Shown one piece after another: positions 40,400-51,802 of a DNA stretch of 64,000 nt (position 1 is the stretch's first letter; each line of letters starts with the position of its first letter). The notes under the pieces were generated by a model. That model was not told the DNA's origin. It saw only the letters and a list, made by a program, of their open reading frames with translations, and ran no database searches. A program made the position numbers and the translations under genes. Source of the DNA: Gammaproteobacteria bacterium HGW-Gammaproteobacteria-11 (GTDB taxonomy: Bacteria > Pseudomonadota > Gammaproteobacteria > Pseudomonadales > Pseudomonadaceae); assembly GCA_002840055.1 (NCBI GenBank), contig PGZJ01000002.1, positions 248,001-312,000 on the forward strand, written 5' to 3'.

Positions 40400-41539
40400 A
40401 TGAACGTATTGTTGCGCAACTGGGGCTGGCCCGCGGTATGTGGGGTATTGATTGCCCTGCTGATCAGCCAGGTGTACCCGCAGTGGCTGGGGCTTCCAGC
40501 GCGCGATCTGTCTGTGCAGGCCGCCTCTGGTGCCAATCCGGTCAGCAATGGCCCCTACTCCTACAGCGCAGCAGTTGCACGTGCCGCGCCTGCGGTTGCG
40601 AATATCTATACCAGCAAGCCCGCCACGGCCAGCGAGAATCCGGCCTTTCGCAATCCGACCCTGCGCGATTACTCCGACAACATGCCCGCACCGGCGCGGC
40701 GTCAGTCCAGTCTGGGCTCGGCGGTGATTCTCAATCCCGACGGTTATCTATTGACCAATAACCATGTGATCGCCGGTGCCGACCAGATTCTGGTGGCCCT
40801 GCGCGATGGTCGCGAAGCCCTGGCGACACTGATTGGTACCGACCCGGAAACCGATCTGGCGGTTCTCAAGATTGATCTGCCGGATTTGCCTGCGGTCTCC
40901 ATCAGCCAGGCCGACGAGCAACGTATCGGCGATGTGGTCATGGCCATCGGCAACCCCTTCGGCCTGGGTCAGACCGTGACCATGGGGATTGTCAGCGCCA
41001 CCGGGCGCAACCAGCTTGGCCTCAATACCTATGAGGACTTTATCCAGACCGATGCAGCAATCAACCAGGGCAACTCGGGCGGCGCCCTGATTGATGCGCA
41101 TGGCAATCTGATCGGCATCAATACGGCCATATTTTCCCAATCCGGTGGTTCACAGGGTATCGGCTTTGCCATTCCGGTGAAGCTGGCGGTCGAGGTCATG
41201 CAGGCCATTATCAATCAGGGCCGGGTGATTCGCGGCTGGCTGGGGGTGGAGGTGCAGCCACTGACGCCGGAGCTGGCGGAGTCCTTTGGTATTGATATCC
41301 GCGAGGGCATCGTGATTTCCGGGCTATATCGCGAAGGCCCGGCTTGGCTGGCCGGTCTGCTGCCGGGCGATGTGATTTTGCGTATTGACGGTCAGCCTTC
41401 GGGCACCGGCAGACAGGCCATGAACCAGGTAGCCCGCGCCAATCCGGGCCAGGCTGTGACCCTGGACATTCTGCGCAATGGCCAGGCCATGCAGTTCAAG
41501 GCGGAAGTCGGCGTCAGACCGAGCTTCCGCAGCCAGTAA
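40400..41539 (+). CDS. algW: Periplasmic serine protease AlgW (DegS-like)
   Basis: A 379-residue HtrA-type protease. N-terminal membrane anchor (GWPAVCGVLIALLISQVYP), a trypsin domain with NNHVIAGAD (His), DPETDLAVLKID (Asp), AINQGNSGGALID (Ser) and one PDZ domain from about 275 (GLLPGDVILRIDGQP). AlgW senses mis-folded outer membrane proteins and cleaves MucA, releasing AlgU. ATG 40400 has AGGA 8 bases upstream; ATG 40391 lacks a suitable site. It diverges from the Nif3-like gene. Confidence 0.92.
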   Translation: MNVLLRNWGWPAVCGVLIALLISQVYPQWLGLPARDLSVQAASGANPVSNGPYSYSAAVARAAPAVANIYTSKPATASENPAFRNPTLRDYSDNMPAPARRQSSLGSAVILNPDGYLLTNNHVIAGADQILVALRDGREALATLIGTDPETDLAVLKIDLPDLPAVSISQADEQRIGDVVMAIGNPFGLGQTVTMGIVSATGRNQLGLNTYEDFIQTDAAINQGNSGGALIDAHGNLIGINTAIFSQSGGSQGIGFAIPVKLAVEVMQAIINQGRVIRGWLGVEVQPLTPELAESFGIDIREGIVISGLYREGPAWLAGLLPGDVILRIDGQPSGTGRQAMNQVARANPGQAVTLDILRNGQAMQFKAEVGVRPSFRSQ

Positions 41540-41542
41540 GGC

Positions 41543-42598
41543 TCAGAGCAGCTGGCCGAGCGCCTCAACCAGTTTGAGGTTCTGCTCCGGCGTGCCGATG
41601 GTAATGCGCAGGAACTGGTCTATGCGCGGCTTGGCAAAGTGTCGAACAATGATGCGCCGCTCACGCAGGCCCTGCGCCAGCGTCGCCGCGTCATGCTGCG
41701 GATGGCGGGCAAAAACGAAGTTGGCCGCCGATGGCAAGACCTCGAAACCCAGGGTCTGCAGCTGGCTGGTCAGTCGTTCACGACTGTCTATCACCGCGTT
41801 CCGGGTCATCTCGAAATAATCGTTATCGGCAAAGGCGGCCTCGGCCCCGGCCAACGCCAGACGATCCAGCGGGTAGGAATTGAAGCTGTTCTTGATGCGC
41901 TCCAGCGCCTCGATCAGATCCGCATGTCCAACCGCCAGCCCGACCCGTAAACCCGCCAGACTCCGGGATTTTGACAGACTCTGGGTAACCAGCAGATTGG
42001 GGTAGCGATCAACCAGGCTGATGGCCGTCTGCGCACCAAAGTCGACATAGGCCTCATCCACCACCACTACCGAATCCGGATTGGCCTGCAGCATCTGCTC
42101 GATCTGGGCAAGTCCCAGCGCCATACCGGTCGGCGCATTGGGATTGGGGAAGATGATACCGCCATTAGGCTGGCTGTAATCCGCCGGGTCGATGCTGAAA
42201 TCCTCGGCCAGCGGCAGCATCTTTGCCTGAATGCCATACAGCCCACAGTAGACCAGGTAGAAGCTGTAGCTGATATCCGGAAACAGCAGCGGCTTGTCGT
42301 GCTGGAACAGGCCATGGAACACATGCGCCAGCACCTCATCCGAGCCATTACCGACAAACACCTGTTCGCTTTTGACCCCGTAGTAGCTGGCTATGCCGGC
42401 CTTCAGCGCATCGCAATTGGGTGCGGGATACAGACGCAGACTGTCATCCAGCACCGCCCGAATCGCCTCGATCACCTGCGGCGAGGGGCCGAAGGGGTTC
42501 TCGTTGGTGTTGAGCTTGACCAGATTGTCGATCTTGGGCTGCTCACCCGGCACATAAGGCACCAGGTTCTTGACAAAGGGACTCCAGAAACGGCTCAC
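41543..42598 (-). CDS. hisC: Histidinol-phosphate aminotransferase
   Basis: A 351-residue PLP enzyme of fold type I. Motifs: [12 protein letters not shown], the conserved [11 protein letters not shown], and [18 protein letters not shown] with the PLP Lys in SLSKS. It transfers the amino group from glutamate to imidazole-acetol phosphate in histidine synthesis. GTG 42598 follows GGAG by 6 bases. Convergent with algW (3 bases between stops). Downstream of hisD, separated by a hairpin repeat. Confidence 0.93.
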   Translation of the reverse strand: MSRFWSPFVKNLVPYVPGEQPKIDNLVKLNTNENPFGPSPQVIEAIRAVLDDSLRLYPAPNCDALKAGIASYYGVKSEQVFVGNGSDEVLAHVFHGLFQHDKPLLFPDISYSFYLVYCGLYGIQAKMLPLAEDFSIDPADYSQPNGGIIFPNPNAPTGMALGLAQIEQMLQANPDSVVVVDEAYVDFGAQTAISLVDRYPNLLVTQSLSKSRSLAGLRVGLAVGHADLIEALERIKNSFNSYPLDRLALAGAEAAFADNDYFEMTRNAVIDSRERLTSQLQTLGFEVLPSAANFVFARHPQHDAATLAQGLRERRIIVRHFAKPRIDQFLRITIGTPEQNLKLVEALGQLL

Positions 42599-42618
42599 GG
42601 CAATCTCCAAAAATCCGC

Positions 42619-42697
42619 TCAAGGCTGAAGGCTGAAAGCTGGAAGACCCCAATCGGCGTTGGTCTTACAGCTTTCAGCTTATGGCCTTCAGCGGCTG
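42619..42697. repeat. Hairpin of AAGGCTGAAGGCTGAAAGC units
   Basis: Left arm AAGGCTGAAGGCTGAAAGCT (42621-42640), then GGAAGACC; right arm GGTCTTACAGCTTTCAGC and GGCCTTCAGC. The 12-base loop holds CCAATCGGCGTT. It separates hisD from hisC. Confidence 0.75.
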
Positions 42698-44008
42698 TTA
42701 GGGTTTGATACGGTATTCCGCGCTGCGTGCGTGCGCGGTCAGGGATTCGCCGCGGGCCAGGACGGAGGCGGTTTTGCCGAGTTCAGAGGCGCCGTCGGGC
42801 GAGCAGAAGATGATCGACGAGCGCTTCTGGAAGTCATATACCCCCAGTGGCGACGAAAAGCGCGCGGTACCGGAGGTCGGCAACACGTGGTTCGGGCCGG
42901 CACAGTAGTCACCGAGCGCCTCGGGGGTATAACGGCCCATGAAGATCGCACCGGCGTGACGGATGGAAGGCAACATGGCCTCCGGATCGGCGACCGACAA
43001 CTCAAGGTGCTCGGGGGCAATGCGGTTGGACAGCTCGCAGGCCTGCTCGAGACTGTCGACCTTGATCAGTGCGCCCCGGGTATTCAGCGAGATACGCACC
43101 ATGTCGGCACGCTCCAGACTGTCCAGCAGCCTGTTCAGGCTGGCCTCGACGGCATCGAGAAAAGCCGCATCCGGCGACAGCAGGATGGATTGGGCGTTCT
43201 CGTCGTGCTCGGCCTGGGAAAACAGGTCCATGGCGATCCAGTCCGGATTTGTCTGGCCATCACAGATCACCAGAATCTCCGAGGGCCCGGCGATCATGTC
43301 GATGCCCACCTGACCGAATACGGCGCGCTTGGCAGTCGCCACATAGATATTGCCGGGGCCAACAATCTTGTCGACCTGGGGAACGCTCTCGGTGCCATAA
43401 GCCAAGGCCGCAACCGCCTGCGCACCACCGAGGGTAAAGACCCGGTCTACGCCGGCCAGACAGGCAGCGGCCAGCACCAGCTCGTTGATCTCGCCACGCG
43501 GGGTCGGTACCACCATGACCACTTCGCGTACGCCAGCGACCTTGGCCGGGATGGCATTCATCAATACCGACGAGGGATAGGAGGCTTTGCCGCCCGGCAC
43601 ATAGAGACCGGCACGGTCCAGCGGGGTAATCTGCTGCCCCAGCACTGTGCCATCGGCCTCGGTGTAGCGCCAGGAGGGTTGCAGCTGCTTTTCGTGGTAG
43701 CTGCGTACGCGCTCGGCAGCCACCTCCAGCGCTTCGCGCTGCGCCGGGGTAATCCGGGTCAGGGCCAGTTCCAGACGGACACGATCAAGAATCAGATCGG
43801 CCATGCTGGCAACATTCAACTGGTCAAAACGACCGGTGTATTCCACCAGCGCGGCATCGCCACGGGCGCGCACGGCGGCAATGATTTCCTCGACACGCTC
43901 GTTGACGGCCTTGTCGGAAACGCCTTCCCAGGCCAACAGTGCATCCAGATGCTGCTTGAAGTCCGCCTGATTGGCATCCAGACGGGCAATTTTCAGCGGC
44001 GTACTCAT
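42698..44008 (-). CDS. hisD: Histidinol dehydrogenase
   Basis: A 436-residue zinc enzyme that oxidises histidinol to histidine with two NAD+. Motifs: [43 protein letters not shown] and [11 protein letters not shown] (zinc His), and the late [17 protein letters not shown] 44008 has AGGTG 6 bases upstream; a GTG at 44017 is less likely. Follows hisG by 30 bases in the same operon. Confidence 0.95.
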   Translation of the reverse strand: MSTPLKIARLDANQADFKQHLDALLAWEGVSDKAVNERVEEIIAAVRARGDAALVEYTGRFDQLNVASMADLILDRVRLELALTRITPAQREALEVAAERVRSYHEKQLQPSWRYTEADGTVLGQQITPLDRAGLYVPGGKASYPSSVLMNAIPAKVAGVREVVMVVPTPRGEINELVLAAACLAGVDRVFTLGGAQAVAALAYGTESVPQVDKIVGPGNIYVATAKRAVFGQVGIDMIAGPSEILVICDGQTNPDWIAMDLFSQAEHDENAQSILLSPDAAFLDAVEASLNRLLDSLERADMVRISLNTRGALIKVDSLEQACELSNRIAPEHLELSVADPEAMLPSIRHAGAIFMGRYTPEALGDYCAGPNHVLPTSGTARFSSPLGVYDFQKRSSIIFCSPDGASELGKTASVLARGESLTAHARSAEYRIKP

Positions 44009-44038
44009 GGCATTCACCTATGCAACAGGGACGGGGGT

Positions 44039-44680
44039 TCAGGCTGCGCGCTGTTCGACAGCCGCAGCCAGCAGTTCAATCAGCGCCTTGATGCGCGCAT
44101 GCTTCATTTTCATCGACGCCTTGTTGACCACCAGCCGTGAGCTGATGGTGGCAATCAGCTCCTGCGGCTCCAGACCGTTGGCCTTGAGGGTGTTACCGGT
44201 ATCCACCACGTCGATGATCTTGTCCGCCAGACCCACCAGCGGTGCCAGCTCCATGGAGCCATACAGTTTGATCACTTCGACCTGACGACCCTGCTCGGCG
44301 TAATAGCGCTTGGCGACGTTGACGAATTTGGTGGCCACCCGCAGGCGTCCCGTGGGTTCAGGGGTATTCACCGGACCGGCGGTCATCAGCCGGCAGTTGG
44401 CAATTTTCAGGTCCAGTGGTTCATACAGGCCCTGGCTGCCGTACTCCATCAACACATCCTTGCCAGCCACGCCCAGATCGGCCGCGCCGAGTTCGACATA
44501 GGTCGGCACATCGGTGGCGCGGACAATCAGTAGCCGCACACTGGGATCGCTGGTGGCGAAAATCAGCTTGCGACTTTTCTCCAGATCCTCAATGGGTTCA
44601 ATACCCGCCAGTTTCAGCAGTGGCAGGGTGTCATCGAGAATCCGGCCCTTGGACAGGGCAATGGTCAGGGTATCGGTCAT
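44039..44680 (-). CDS. hisG: ATP phosphoribosyltransferase, short form
   Basis: A 213-residue short-form HisG that joins ATP and PRPP in the first step of histidine synthesis. It opens [19 protein letters not shown] and contains [17 protein letters not shown] and [17 protein letters not shown]-like [16 protein letters not shown]. Short forms need the regulatory partner HisZ, not in this window. ATG 44680 is used; the open frame upstream to 44797 overlaps murA. Confidence 0.94.
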   Translation of the reverse strand: MTDTLTIALSKGRILDDTLPLLKLAGIEPIEDLEKSRKLIFATSDPSVRLLIVRATDVPTYVELGAADLGVAGKDVLMEYGSQGLYEPLDLKIANCRLMTAGPVNTPEPTGRLRVATKFVNVAKRYYAEQGRQVEVIKLYGSMELAPLVGLADKIIDVVDTGNTLKANGLEPQELIATISSRLVVNKASMKMKHARIKALIELLAAAVEQRAA

Positions 44681-44690
44681 GTCATTTCTC

Positions 44691-45980
<1,290 letters not shown>

Positions 45981-46017
45981 CTAGGTAGTAAGAAATTGGA
46001 GCAGGCCAGGCACGCAT

Positions 46018-46257
46018 TCAAACGCGGTTGGCCCAGGCCTCGCGGGTAAAGAATTTCATGGTCACGGCATGAATGCTGCCGTCGGCAATCTGCTCATTGA
46101 GCAAGGCATAAATCTGTTGCTGGCGTTTGACCGGAGACAGCGCCGCCAGGCTGTCGCTGATGACCAGCAACTGGAAGTTGCAGCCCTCTCCTTCGACTTC
46201 GACACGGGTGTCTGTCAGCCGGGTTTCAATCAACTCTTTAACCTGTTGCGCCTGCAT
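46018..46257 (-). CDS. ibaG: BolA-family protein IbaG
   Basis: A 79-residue BolA/YrbA-type protein: MQAQQVKELIETRLTDTRV, then RQQQIYALLNEQIADGSIHAVTMKFFTREAW. BolA-like proteins bind monothiol glutaredoxins with Fe-S clusters; IbaG affects acid stress and envelope traits. ATG 46257 preferred over 46311 because the upstream part lacks similarity. Located between mlaB and murA as in other gammaproteobacteria. Confidence 0.87.
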   Translation of the reverse strand: MQAQQVKELIETRLTDTRVEVEGEGCNFQLLVISDSLAALSPVKRQQQIYALLNEQIADGSIHAVTMKFFTREAWANRV

Positions 46258-46307
46258 AGATATTCCATAAGTCAGTGAAACCGGCCACCTGCTGGCGACC
46301 GGCTTGA

Positions 46308-46613
46308 TCAATTAACAGCCAGAGCCTCGAGCCAGTCATCCAGCTCACAGACCCGGGCAATACTCTGCAGTCCGACTGGCATGGCGCGGACCCGCAGGCT
46401 ACGGCCTGTGCCCAGTTCGCGGGCGACAAACAACAGCAGTGACAAGGCTACGCTGTTGGCTCGCGTCACGCCGGACATATCCAGGGTCAGATCACCGGAC
46501 AGCGTTTTGACCTGATGCTGCAACGCCTCGCGCAGGGTCATCGCGGTAGTGAAGTCGATCTCGCCCTCAAGGCTGACCACTCCCTTTTCCGCCTGGGTTA
46601 TACGCGCTGTCAC
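46308..46613 (-). CDS. mlaB: STAS-domain protein MlaB
   Basis: A 101-residue STAS domain: ARITQAEKGVVSLEGEID, LTLDMSGVTRANSVALSLLL (the conserved DLSGV-like strand with Ser/Thr) and GLQSIARVCELDDWL. In the Mla complex MlaB stabilises the ATPase MlaF. It overlaps mlaC by four bases (ATGA). Confidence 0.85.
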   Translation of the reverse strand: MTARITQAEKGVVSLEGEIDFTTAMTLREALQHQVKTLSGDLTLDMSGVTRANSVALSLLLFVARELGTGRSLRVRAMPVGLQSIARVCELDDWLEALAVN

Positions 46614-47257
46614 TGCTTGGCCTCTTGTTCGGCCTGTTCGATGGACTGGGCAACAACGCCGCCCCAGCCATCAATAACCGCATCCAGATTATTGCGATTG
46701 GACTGCATGGCCTGGGCAAACTGGTCACGGAACAGCAAGCCGATATTGATACCTTCAACAATCACGTTGCGTACTTTCCATTGCCCGTCGAGGTTCACCA
46801 TGGTGTAGGTGACCGGATAAACGGTGCCGTTGGCCGTGCGAATTTCCATATTGACGCTGGTGCGGTCATCAGACTGCTGGTCACGGTCCGAGGCCGGCAA
46901 CACGTTGATCTGACCGCTGTCGAACTCCAGCAAGGCATTGCCGTAGAACTGCACCATGCTGCGCTTGAAGGTATCAATGAAGCGTTCCATCTGCTCATCG
47001 GTAGCCTGTCGACTGTAGCGTACAGTCATGACGCTGCGGGCAATGCCGTGAAAATCCACGACGGGATCGAGGACTTCATTCAGGCCTTGCATAAAGGCAT
47101 CAGTGTCCTGGCGGTAAGTCTCACGATTGGCATCCAGCACTTGCATGACCCGCGTGGACGTGTCTTCGACGACCTGTTGAGGTGTCGGTGCATTACCCTG
47201 AGCCATCAATGGCATGGCCAGCAGAGCTACAACGAGGGTACTGATAAGGCTACGCAT
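46610..47257 (-). CDS. mlaC: Periplasmic phospholipid-binding protein MlaC
   Basis: A 215-residue secreted protein with signal peptide STLVVALLAMPLMAQG. DFHGIARSVMTVRYSRQATD and YGNALLEFDS fit the Ttg2/MlaC fold. It ferries phospholipids between the outer-membrane MlaA and the inner-membrane MlaFEDB complex. C-terminus ends with a long helix (AEQEAKQ). 14 bases after mlaD. Confidence 0.9.
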   Translation of the reverse strand: MRSLISTLVVALLAMPLMAQGNAPTPQQVVEDTSTRVMQVLDANRETYRQDTDAFMQGLNEVLDPVVDFHGIARSVMTVRYSRQATDEQMERFIDTFKRSMVQFYGNALLEFDSGQINVLPASDRDQQSDDRTSVNMEIRTANGTVYPVTYTMVNLDGQWKVRNVIVEGINIGLLFRDQFAQAMQSNRNNLDAVIDGWGGVVAQSIEQAEQEAKQ

Positions 47258-47271
47258 GGCACTACTCCTGA

Positions 47272-47736
47272 TTATTCGTCTTTGTTGACAGTATTGAGCA
47301 GAAAACGACCGATCAGTTCCTCCAGCACCAGAGCCGACTGGGTATCGAAGATTTCATCGCCGTCACCCAGCATCTGCTCTTCTCCGCCGACACTGATACC
47401 AATGTACTTTTCACCGAGCAGACCCGCCGTGAGAATGGAGGCCGTGCTGTCTGACGGCAAGGTGTTGACGTCGCCATTGATGGCCATTTCAACCTTGCCG
47501 GTATAGCGGTTCTTGTCGAACTCGATACGGGTCACCTGGCCTATGGTGACACCAGCCATGGTGACCTTGGCACGCGGTGTCAGACCGGCGATGTTGTCAA
47601 AATGGGCATAGACCTTGTAGCTGTCGGCGGTTGCACTGACGGTCAGGCCGCTGACGCGCAATGCCAGTACCAGCAGGGCCAGAACACCAACCAGGATGAA
47701 CAATCCAACAATCAATTCCAGTGTACGGGTACGCAT
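47272..47736 (-). CDS. mlaD: MCE-domain substrate-binding protein MlaD
   Basis: A 154-residue inner-membrane-anchored protein. N-terminal helix (LIVGLFILVGVLALLVLALRV), then an MCE domain (YKVYAHFDNIAGLTPRAKV, GVTIGQVTRIEF). It forms a hexameric ring through which lipids pass. The length is normal for the family. Follows mlaE by 19 bases. Confidence 0.93.
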   Translation of the reverse strand: MRTRTLELIVGLFILVGVLALLVLALRVSGLTVSATADSYKVYAHFDNIAGLTPRAKVTMAGVTIGQVTRIEFDKNRYTGKVEMAINGDVNTLPSDSTASILTAGLLGEKYIGISVGGEEQMLGDGDEIFDTQSALVLEELIGRFLLNTVNKDE

Positions 47737-47755
47737 GTTCGTTTTCCTTGGCTGA

Positions 47756-48538
47756 TCAGAACATCAATGCAGTGAGAATGAAGTCCAGGCCGAGTACGGC
47801 CAGTGAGGCATAGACCACAGTACGGGTAGTAGCACGACTGATGCCTTCAGAGGTCGGCTCACAGTCATAACCCTGGAACACCGCAATCCAGGTCACCACA
47901 AAAGCAAATACCACCGCCTTGATCAGGCCATTGAGCACATCACTGCCGAACTCGACCGAGTTCTGCATGTTGGCCCAGTAGGAGCCGGCATAGACTCCCA
48001 GCCAGTCAACCGCGACCATGGCGCCGCCCCAGATGCCGACCACACAGAAAATCATGGCGAGCAAGGGCATGGAGATGAAACCGGCCCACAGACGTGGGGC
48101 AATCACATATTTGAGCGGATCAACGCCTATCATTTCCAGGCTGGACAACTGCTCGGTCGCCTTCATCAGGCCAATTTCGGCTGTCAGTGCCGAACCGGCG
48201 CGCCCGGCAAACAACAGTGCCGTTACCACCGGCCCGAGTTCACGCAACAGGGTCAGGGCGACCATTTGCCCAACCGCCTGCTCGGAACCATAGGTGCTGA
48301 GGATGTTGTAACCCTGCAGCGCCAGCACCATGCCAATGAACAGACCGGACACTATGATGATGGCCAGCGACAGCACGCCAACGGCAAAGAGCTGCTTGAC
48401 CAGCAAGGTCCAGGCATTGCCAAAGTTCGAGCGCCCTGTCAGGGCGTGAAACAGAAACACACCGGAGCGGCCCAGTCCCGCCAATACGTCAAGGCCCGCA
48501 GCACCCATCAGCGCCAGGCGATCAGCCAGGGTTTTCAT
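47756..48538 (-). CDS. mlaE: Phospholipid ABC transporter permease MlaE
   Basis: A 260-residue permease with five membrane segments. Typical: [42 protein letters not shown] (EQ-loop to the ATPase) and VAVDWLGVY. With MlaF, D and B it moves phospholipids across the inner membrane. Its ATG overlaps the MlaF stop by one base. Confidence 0.94.
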   Translation of the reverse strand: MKTLADRLALMGAAGLDVLAGLGRSGVFLFHALTGRSNFGNAWTLLVKQLFAVGVLSLAIIIVSGLFIGMVLALQGYNILSTYGSEQAVGQMVALTLLRELGPVVTALLFAGRAGSALTAEIGLMKATEQLSSLEMIGVDPLKYVIAPRLWAGFISMPLLAMIFCVVGIWGGAMVAVDWLGVYAGSYWANMQNSVEFGSDVLNGLIKAVVFAFVVTWIAVFQGYDCEPTSEGISRATTRTVVYASLAVLGLDFILTALMF

Positions 48539-49353
48539 TACGGCCTACCCCGCTTGAGCAAATCGTCCATATAACCCGCAGCCGGATAGTGGAAGGGAAC
48601 CGGGCCATCCGGCTCACCCAGCATGAACTGGCGAATGCGCGGATTATCGGAGTGCATCAGGTCGTCCGGCTTGCCATGGCCCAATACCTGACCGTCACCA
48701 ACAACATATAGATAGTCGGCAATACTGGCGGTCTCGGCCAGATCGTGGGAGACCACAATGCTGGTCAGTCCCAGCGCGTCATTGAGCTGGCGGATCAAGC
48801 GCACCAGCACGCCCATGGAAATCGGATCCTGACCGACGAAGGGTTCGTCATACATCAGCAGCTCGGGATCCAGGGCAATAGCACGGGCCAGGGCAACACG
48901 GCGTTTCATACCCCCTGACAGCTCATCCGGCATCAGCTTGTTGGCGCCACGCAAACCGACGGCCTGAAGCTTGAGCAGGACGATATCGCGAATCATGTCT
49001 TCGCTCAGTTCGGTATGCACGCGCAAGGGGAAGGCGACGTTTTCATAGACCGACAGATCGGTAAACAAGGCGCCACTCTGAAACAGCATGCCCATGTGCT
49101 GCCGCGCTTCGAACAGTGATTCGCGCTTGAGGCGCGGGATATCCTGGCCATTGACCAGCACCTGGCCGCTCTCGGGGCGCAACTGGGCGCCAATCAGCCG
49201 CAGCAGCGTGGTTTTACCACAGCCGGACGGTCCCATGATCCCGGTGACCTTGCCGCGCGGTATGCGAATGTCCACCTCGTTGAAAATAGTGCGACCTTCA
49301 CGCTTGAAGGTGACCTTCTTCAAGTCAACGATAAAGTCTTCAGAATCAGTCAT
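48538..49353 (-). CDS. mlaF: Phospholipid ABC transporter ATPase MlaF
   Basis: A 271-residue ABC ATPase. Walker [15 protein letters not shown], signature [14 protein letters not shown], Walker [16 protein letters not shown] and H-loop SHDLAE. First gene of the minus-strand mlaFEDCB-ibaG-murA-hisGD-hisC run; promoter proposed at 49408-49436. It diverges from kdsD. Confidence 0.95.
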   Translation of the reverse strand: MTDSEDFIVDLKKVTFKREGRTIFNEVDIRIPRGKVTGIMGPSGCGKTTLLRLIGAQLRPESGQVLVNGQDIPRLKRESLFEARQHMGMLFQSGALFTDLSVYENVAFPLRVHTELSEDMIRDIVLLKLQAVGLRGANKLMPDELSGGMKRRVALARAIALDPELLMYDEPFVGQDPISMGVLVRLIRQLNDALGLTSIVVSHDLAETASIADYLYVVGDGQVLGHGKPDDLMHSDNPRIRQFMLGEPDGPVPFHYPAAGYMDDLLKRGRP

Positions 49354-49725
49354 AAAAAGATATGGCTTCCGTTGCTGTCGGCACAGGGCGGACCAATTGA
49401 ACGCGCTAATATAACAGTTTGGTCAGTACAGCCCAAGTAACAGGCCAAACAATTAGGCGTCAGTCGTTTTACCGGGCCAGCCACCCCCTGCTACCGCTAA
49501 GGGCCTCATAGCCCTAAAGGAATCAATCGCTTAGTCGAATCTGGCCGCCCTTGCCCGCCAAACCGCCGCCGCTCCAGCGCAGTGCAACGGCCCTCAGGCA
49601 ATATTCGTTAACCATATCGTCACCGCTTCATTTAATGCCGAGGTGACTATCATCGGGCAAACGGATGAGTTGCCGGCAACAAAACGCTATACTTGCTCGC
49701 CTGACCCAAGACAGCACGTGAGCCC
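49354..49725. other. Divergent mlaF / kdsD control region
   Basis: A 372-bp gap with no gene. It holds the mla promoter (49408-49436) and, near 49688-49693, a good -10 TATACT for kdsD about 30 bases from its ATG, without a matched -35 at the usual spacing. Confidence 0.45.
49408..49436 (-). promoter_or_regulatory. Putative sigma-70 promoter of the mla operon
   Basis: Minus strand: TTGGGC (49431-49436) and TATATT (49408-49413) separated by 17 bases, about 55 bases upstream of the mlaF ATG. The -35 is weak (three of six consensus bases) but the -10 is near-consensus. Confidence 0.45.
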
Positions 49726-50697
49726 ATGCCTGATTTTGATTTTATTGCCTCTGCCCAGCGCAGCATTCGCCTTGAACGTGACGCTGTAGACAGCCTGTTG
49801 GCGCGCCTTGACGAGCACTTTGTGAATGCCTGCCAGGCACTGCTGCAGTGCAAGGGACGGATAGTCGTGACCGGCATGGGCAAGTCCGGCCATATTGGCA
49901 AGAAGCTCGCTGCCACCCTGGCCAGCACGGGCAGTCCGGCGTTTTTTGTCCATCCGGGCGAAGCCAGTCACGGCGACATGGGCATGATTACCCGCGATGA
50001 CGTAGTGATTGCCTTATCCAACTCAGGCAATACCGCTGAGGTCGTCACGCTGCTGCCGCTGCTCAAGCGCCTGGGCGTACCGCTGATCAGTATTACCGGC
50101 AACCCGGAATCCATCATGGCCCGCTCCGCCCTGGCCAACCTGCATACCGGCGTTGAGCAGGAAGCCTGTCCGCTGAACCTGGCGCCCACCTCCAGCACCA
50201 CAACGGCACTGGTCATGGGCGACGCACTGGCCATTGCCCTGCTTGAAGCCCGCGGTTTCAGTGCCGAGGATTTTGCCTTTTCCCACCCCGGCGGCACCCT
50301 GGGCCGACGCCTGCTGCTGCTGGTTGATGACATCATGCATAGCGCCGAGCGCATGCCGCTGGTCTCACCCGAGAGCTCACTGCGTGACGCCCTGCTGGAA
50401 ATGACCCGCAAGGGCCTGGGCCTGACCGGGGTGGTCGATAGCAACGGCCTGCTGGCCGGCATCTTTACCGATGGTGACCTGCGCCGCACGCTGGATCTGG
50501 GCGCCGATATCCACAGCCTGACCATGGCCCGACTCATGACCCCACGCTGCAAGACAGTCCGCGACGGCATTCTTGCGGCTGAAGCCCTCAAGGTCATGGA
50601 GGACAGCAAGATCAACGGCCTCTTTGTAGTCGATGCCGAAGGCCGACCGGTCGGCGCCTTGAACATGCATGACCTGCTGCGCGCGGGGGTGGTATGA
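49726..50697 (+). CDS. kdsD: Arabinose-5-phosphate isomerase KdsD
   Basis: A 323-residue KpsF/GutQ-type isomerase. SIS domain (GKSGHIGKKLAATLASTGS, PTSSTTTALVMGDALAIAL) followed by two CBS domains from about 205. It converts ribulose-5-P to arabinose-5-P for Kdo synthesis. Overlaps kdsC by four bases. Confidence 0.94.
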   Translation: MPDFDFIASAQRSIRLERDAVDSLLARLDEHFVNACQALLQCKGRIVVTGMGKSGHIGKKLAATLASTGSPAFFVHPGEASHGDMGMITRDDVVIALSNSGNTAEVVTLLPLLKRLGVPLISITGNPESIMARSALANLHTGVEQEACPLNLAPTSSTTTALVMGDALAIALLEARGFSAEDFAFSHPGGTLGRRLLLLVDDIMHSAERMPLVSPESSLRDALLEMTRKGLGLTGVVDSNGLLAGIFTDGDLRRTLDLGADIHSLTMARLMTPRCKTVRDGILAAEALKVMEDSKINGLFVVDAEGRPVGALNMHDLLRAGVV

Positions 50698-51224
50698 GCC
50701 ACAACCATGAGTTGCTGACACGCGCCAGCCGGATTCGCCTGGCGATTTTCGATGTCGATGGCGTACTGACCGATGGCCGCCTGTTCTTCATGCCCGATGG
50801 TACCGAATTCAAATCCTTCAATACCCTGGACGGCCACGGCATCAAGATGCTCATGGCTTCAGGTGTCGAGGTCGCCATCATCAGCGGGCGCCAATCACCG
50901 CTGGTCGAACGTCGCGCCGCCAACCTGGGCATCAAGCATCTTATTCAAGGCCGTGAAGACAAGCTCAATGCCCTGGCCGAACTGCGCCAGATAGTGCCGG
51001 TCGAGCTGGAACAGATTGCCTTTCTCGGTGACGATCTGCCCGACCTGCCGGTCATGCGCCGGGTCGGCCTGGGTATCGCCGTGGCCACCGCCGATGCCTT
51101 TGTCCGCGAGCAGGCCCATGGCGTGACCCTGGCCAATGGGGGTGCAGGCGCGGCACGTGAGTTCTGTGAACTGATCATGCAGGCACAGGGCACGCTGGAC
51201 GCGGCCCGGGCGGCTTACCTCTGA
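50694..51224 (+). CDS. kdsC: Kdo-8-phosphate phosphatase KdsC
   Basis: A 176-residue HAD phosphatase: LAIFDVDGVLTDGRLF (DxD), VAIISGRQSPLVERRA, and AFLGDDLPDLPVMRRVG. It dephosphorylates Kdo-8-P. Its stop overlaps the lptC ATG by one base, in operon. Confidence 0.94.
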   Translation: MSHNHELLTRASRIRLAIFDVDGVLTDGRLFFMPDGTEFKSFNTLDGHGIKMLMASGVEVAIISGRQSPLVERRAANLGIKHLIQGREDKLNALAELRQIVPVELEQIAFLGDDLPDLPVMRRVGLGIAVATADAFVREQAHGVTLANGGAGAAREFCELIMQAQGTLDAARAAYL

Positions 51225-51802
51225 TGCCGTCGATTCCACGCTATCTGTTGACTGGCGGACTCGTCGGACTGGCCATGATCCTGGCACTGGCGGTTGGCTA
51301 CTTCAATATCCGGCCGGCCAGCTTCACCCCGCCACCACTGGTGACCGATCCGTCGCAACCGGATTTTTTCATGCACAACACGCGCATTTTGCAACTGAAT
51401 GAGGCTGGTACCACCGCCTACCAACTGACCAGCGAACGCGCCGTCCACCTGCGTGACGATGACAGCACCCTGCTGACCGAGCCGCGCCTGCAGTTTTTCC
51501 GTGACAATGAACCTTTGCCCTGGCTGTTGCAGGCGGAAAGTGGGCGTGCCGCTGAAGGCGGCAACCGCGTTGATCTGGAACGCAATGTGATACTGCAGCG
51601 TGACGACCCCGCACAGACCACAACACGCATGAATACCGAAGCCTTGACGCTGTTCCCGGACCGGGATTATGCCGAGACCGCCGAGGACGTTAGAATCGAG
51701 GCCGCCGGCAGCGTTACCACTGCCACCGGCATGAAGGTTTATCTCAATGACGGCCGCTTGGAGCTGCTGTCCACCGTACGAGGTCAGCATGAGGCGCGTT
51801 AA
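51224..51802 (+). CDS. lptC: LPS export protein LptC
   Basis: A 192-residue protein: N-terminal membrane anchor (GGLVGLAMILALAVGYF), then a periplasmic beta-jellyroll (FMHNTRILQLNEAG, VTTATGMKVYLNDGRLEL). It passes LPS from LptBFG to LptA. The 3' end overlaps lptA by 14 bases. Confidence 0.88.
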   Translation: MPSIPRYLLTGGLVGLAMILALAVGYFNIRPASFTPPPLVTDPSQPDFFMHNTRILQLNEAGTTAYQLTSERAVHLRDDDSTLLTEPRLQFFRDNEPLPWLLQAESGRAAEGGNRVDLERNVILQRDDPAQTTTRMNTEALTLFPDRDYAETAEDVRIEAAGSVTTATGMKVYLNDGRLELLSTVRGQHEAR

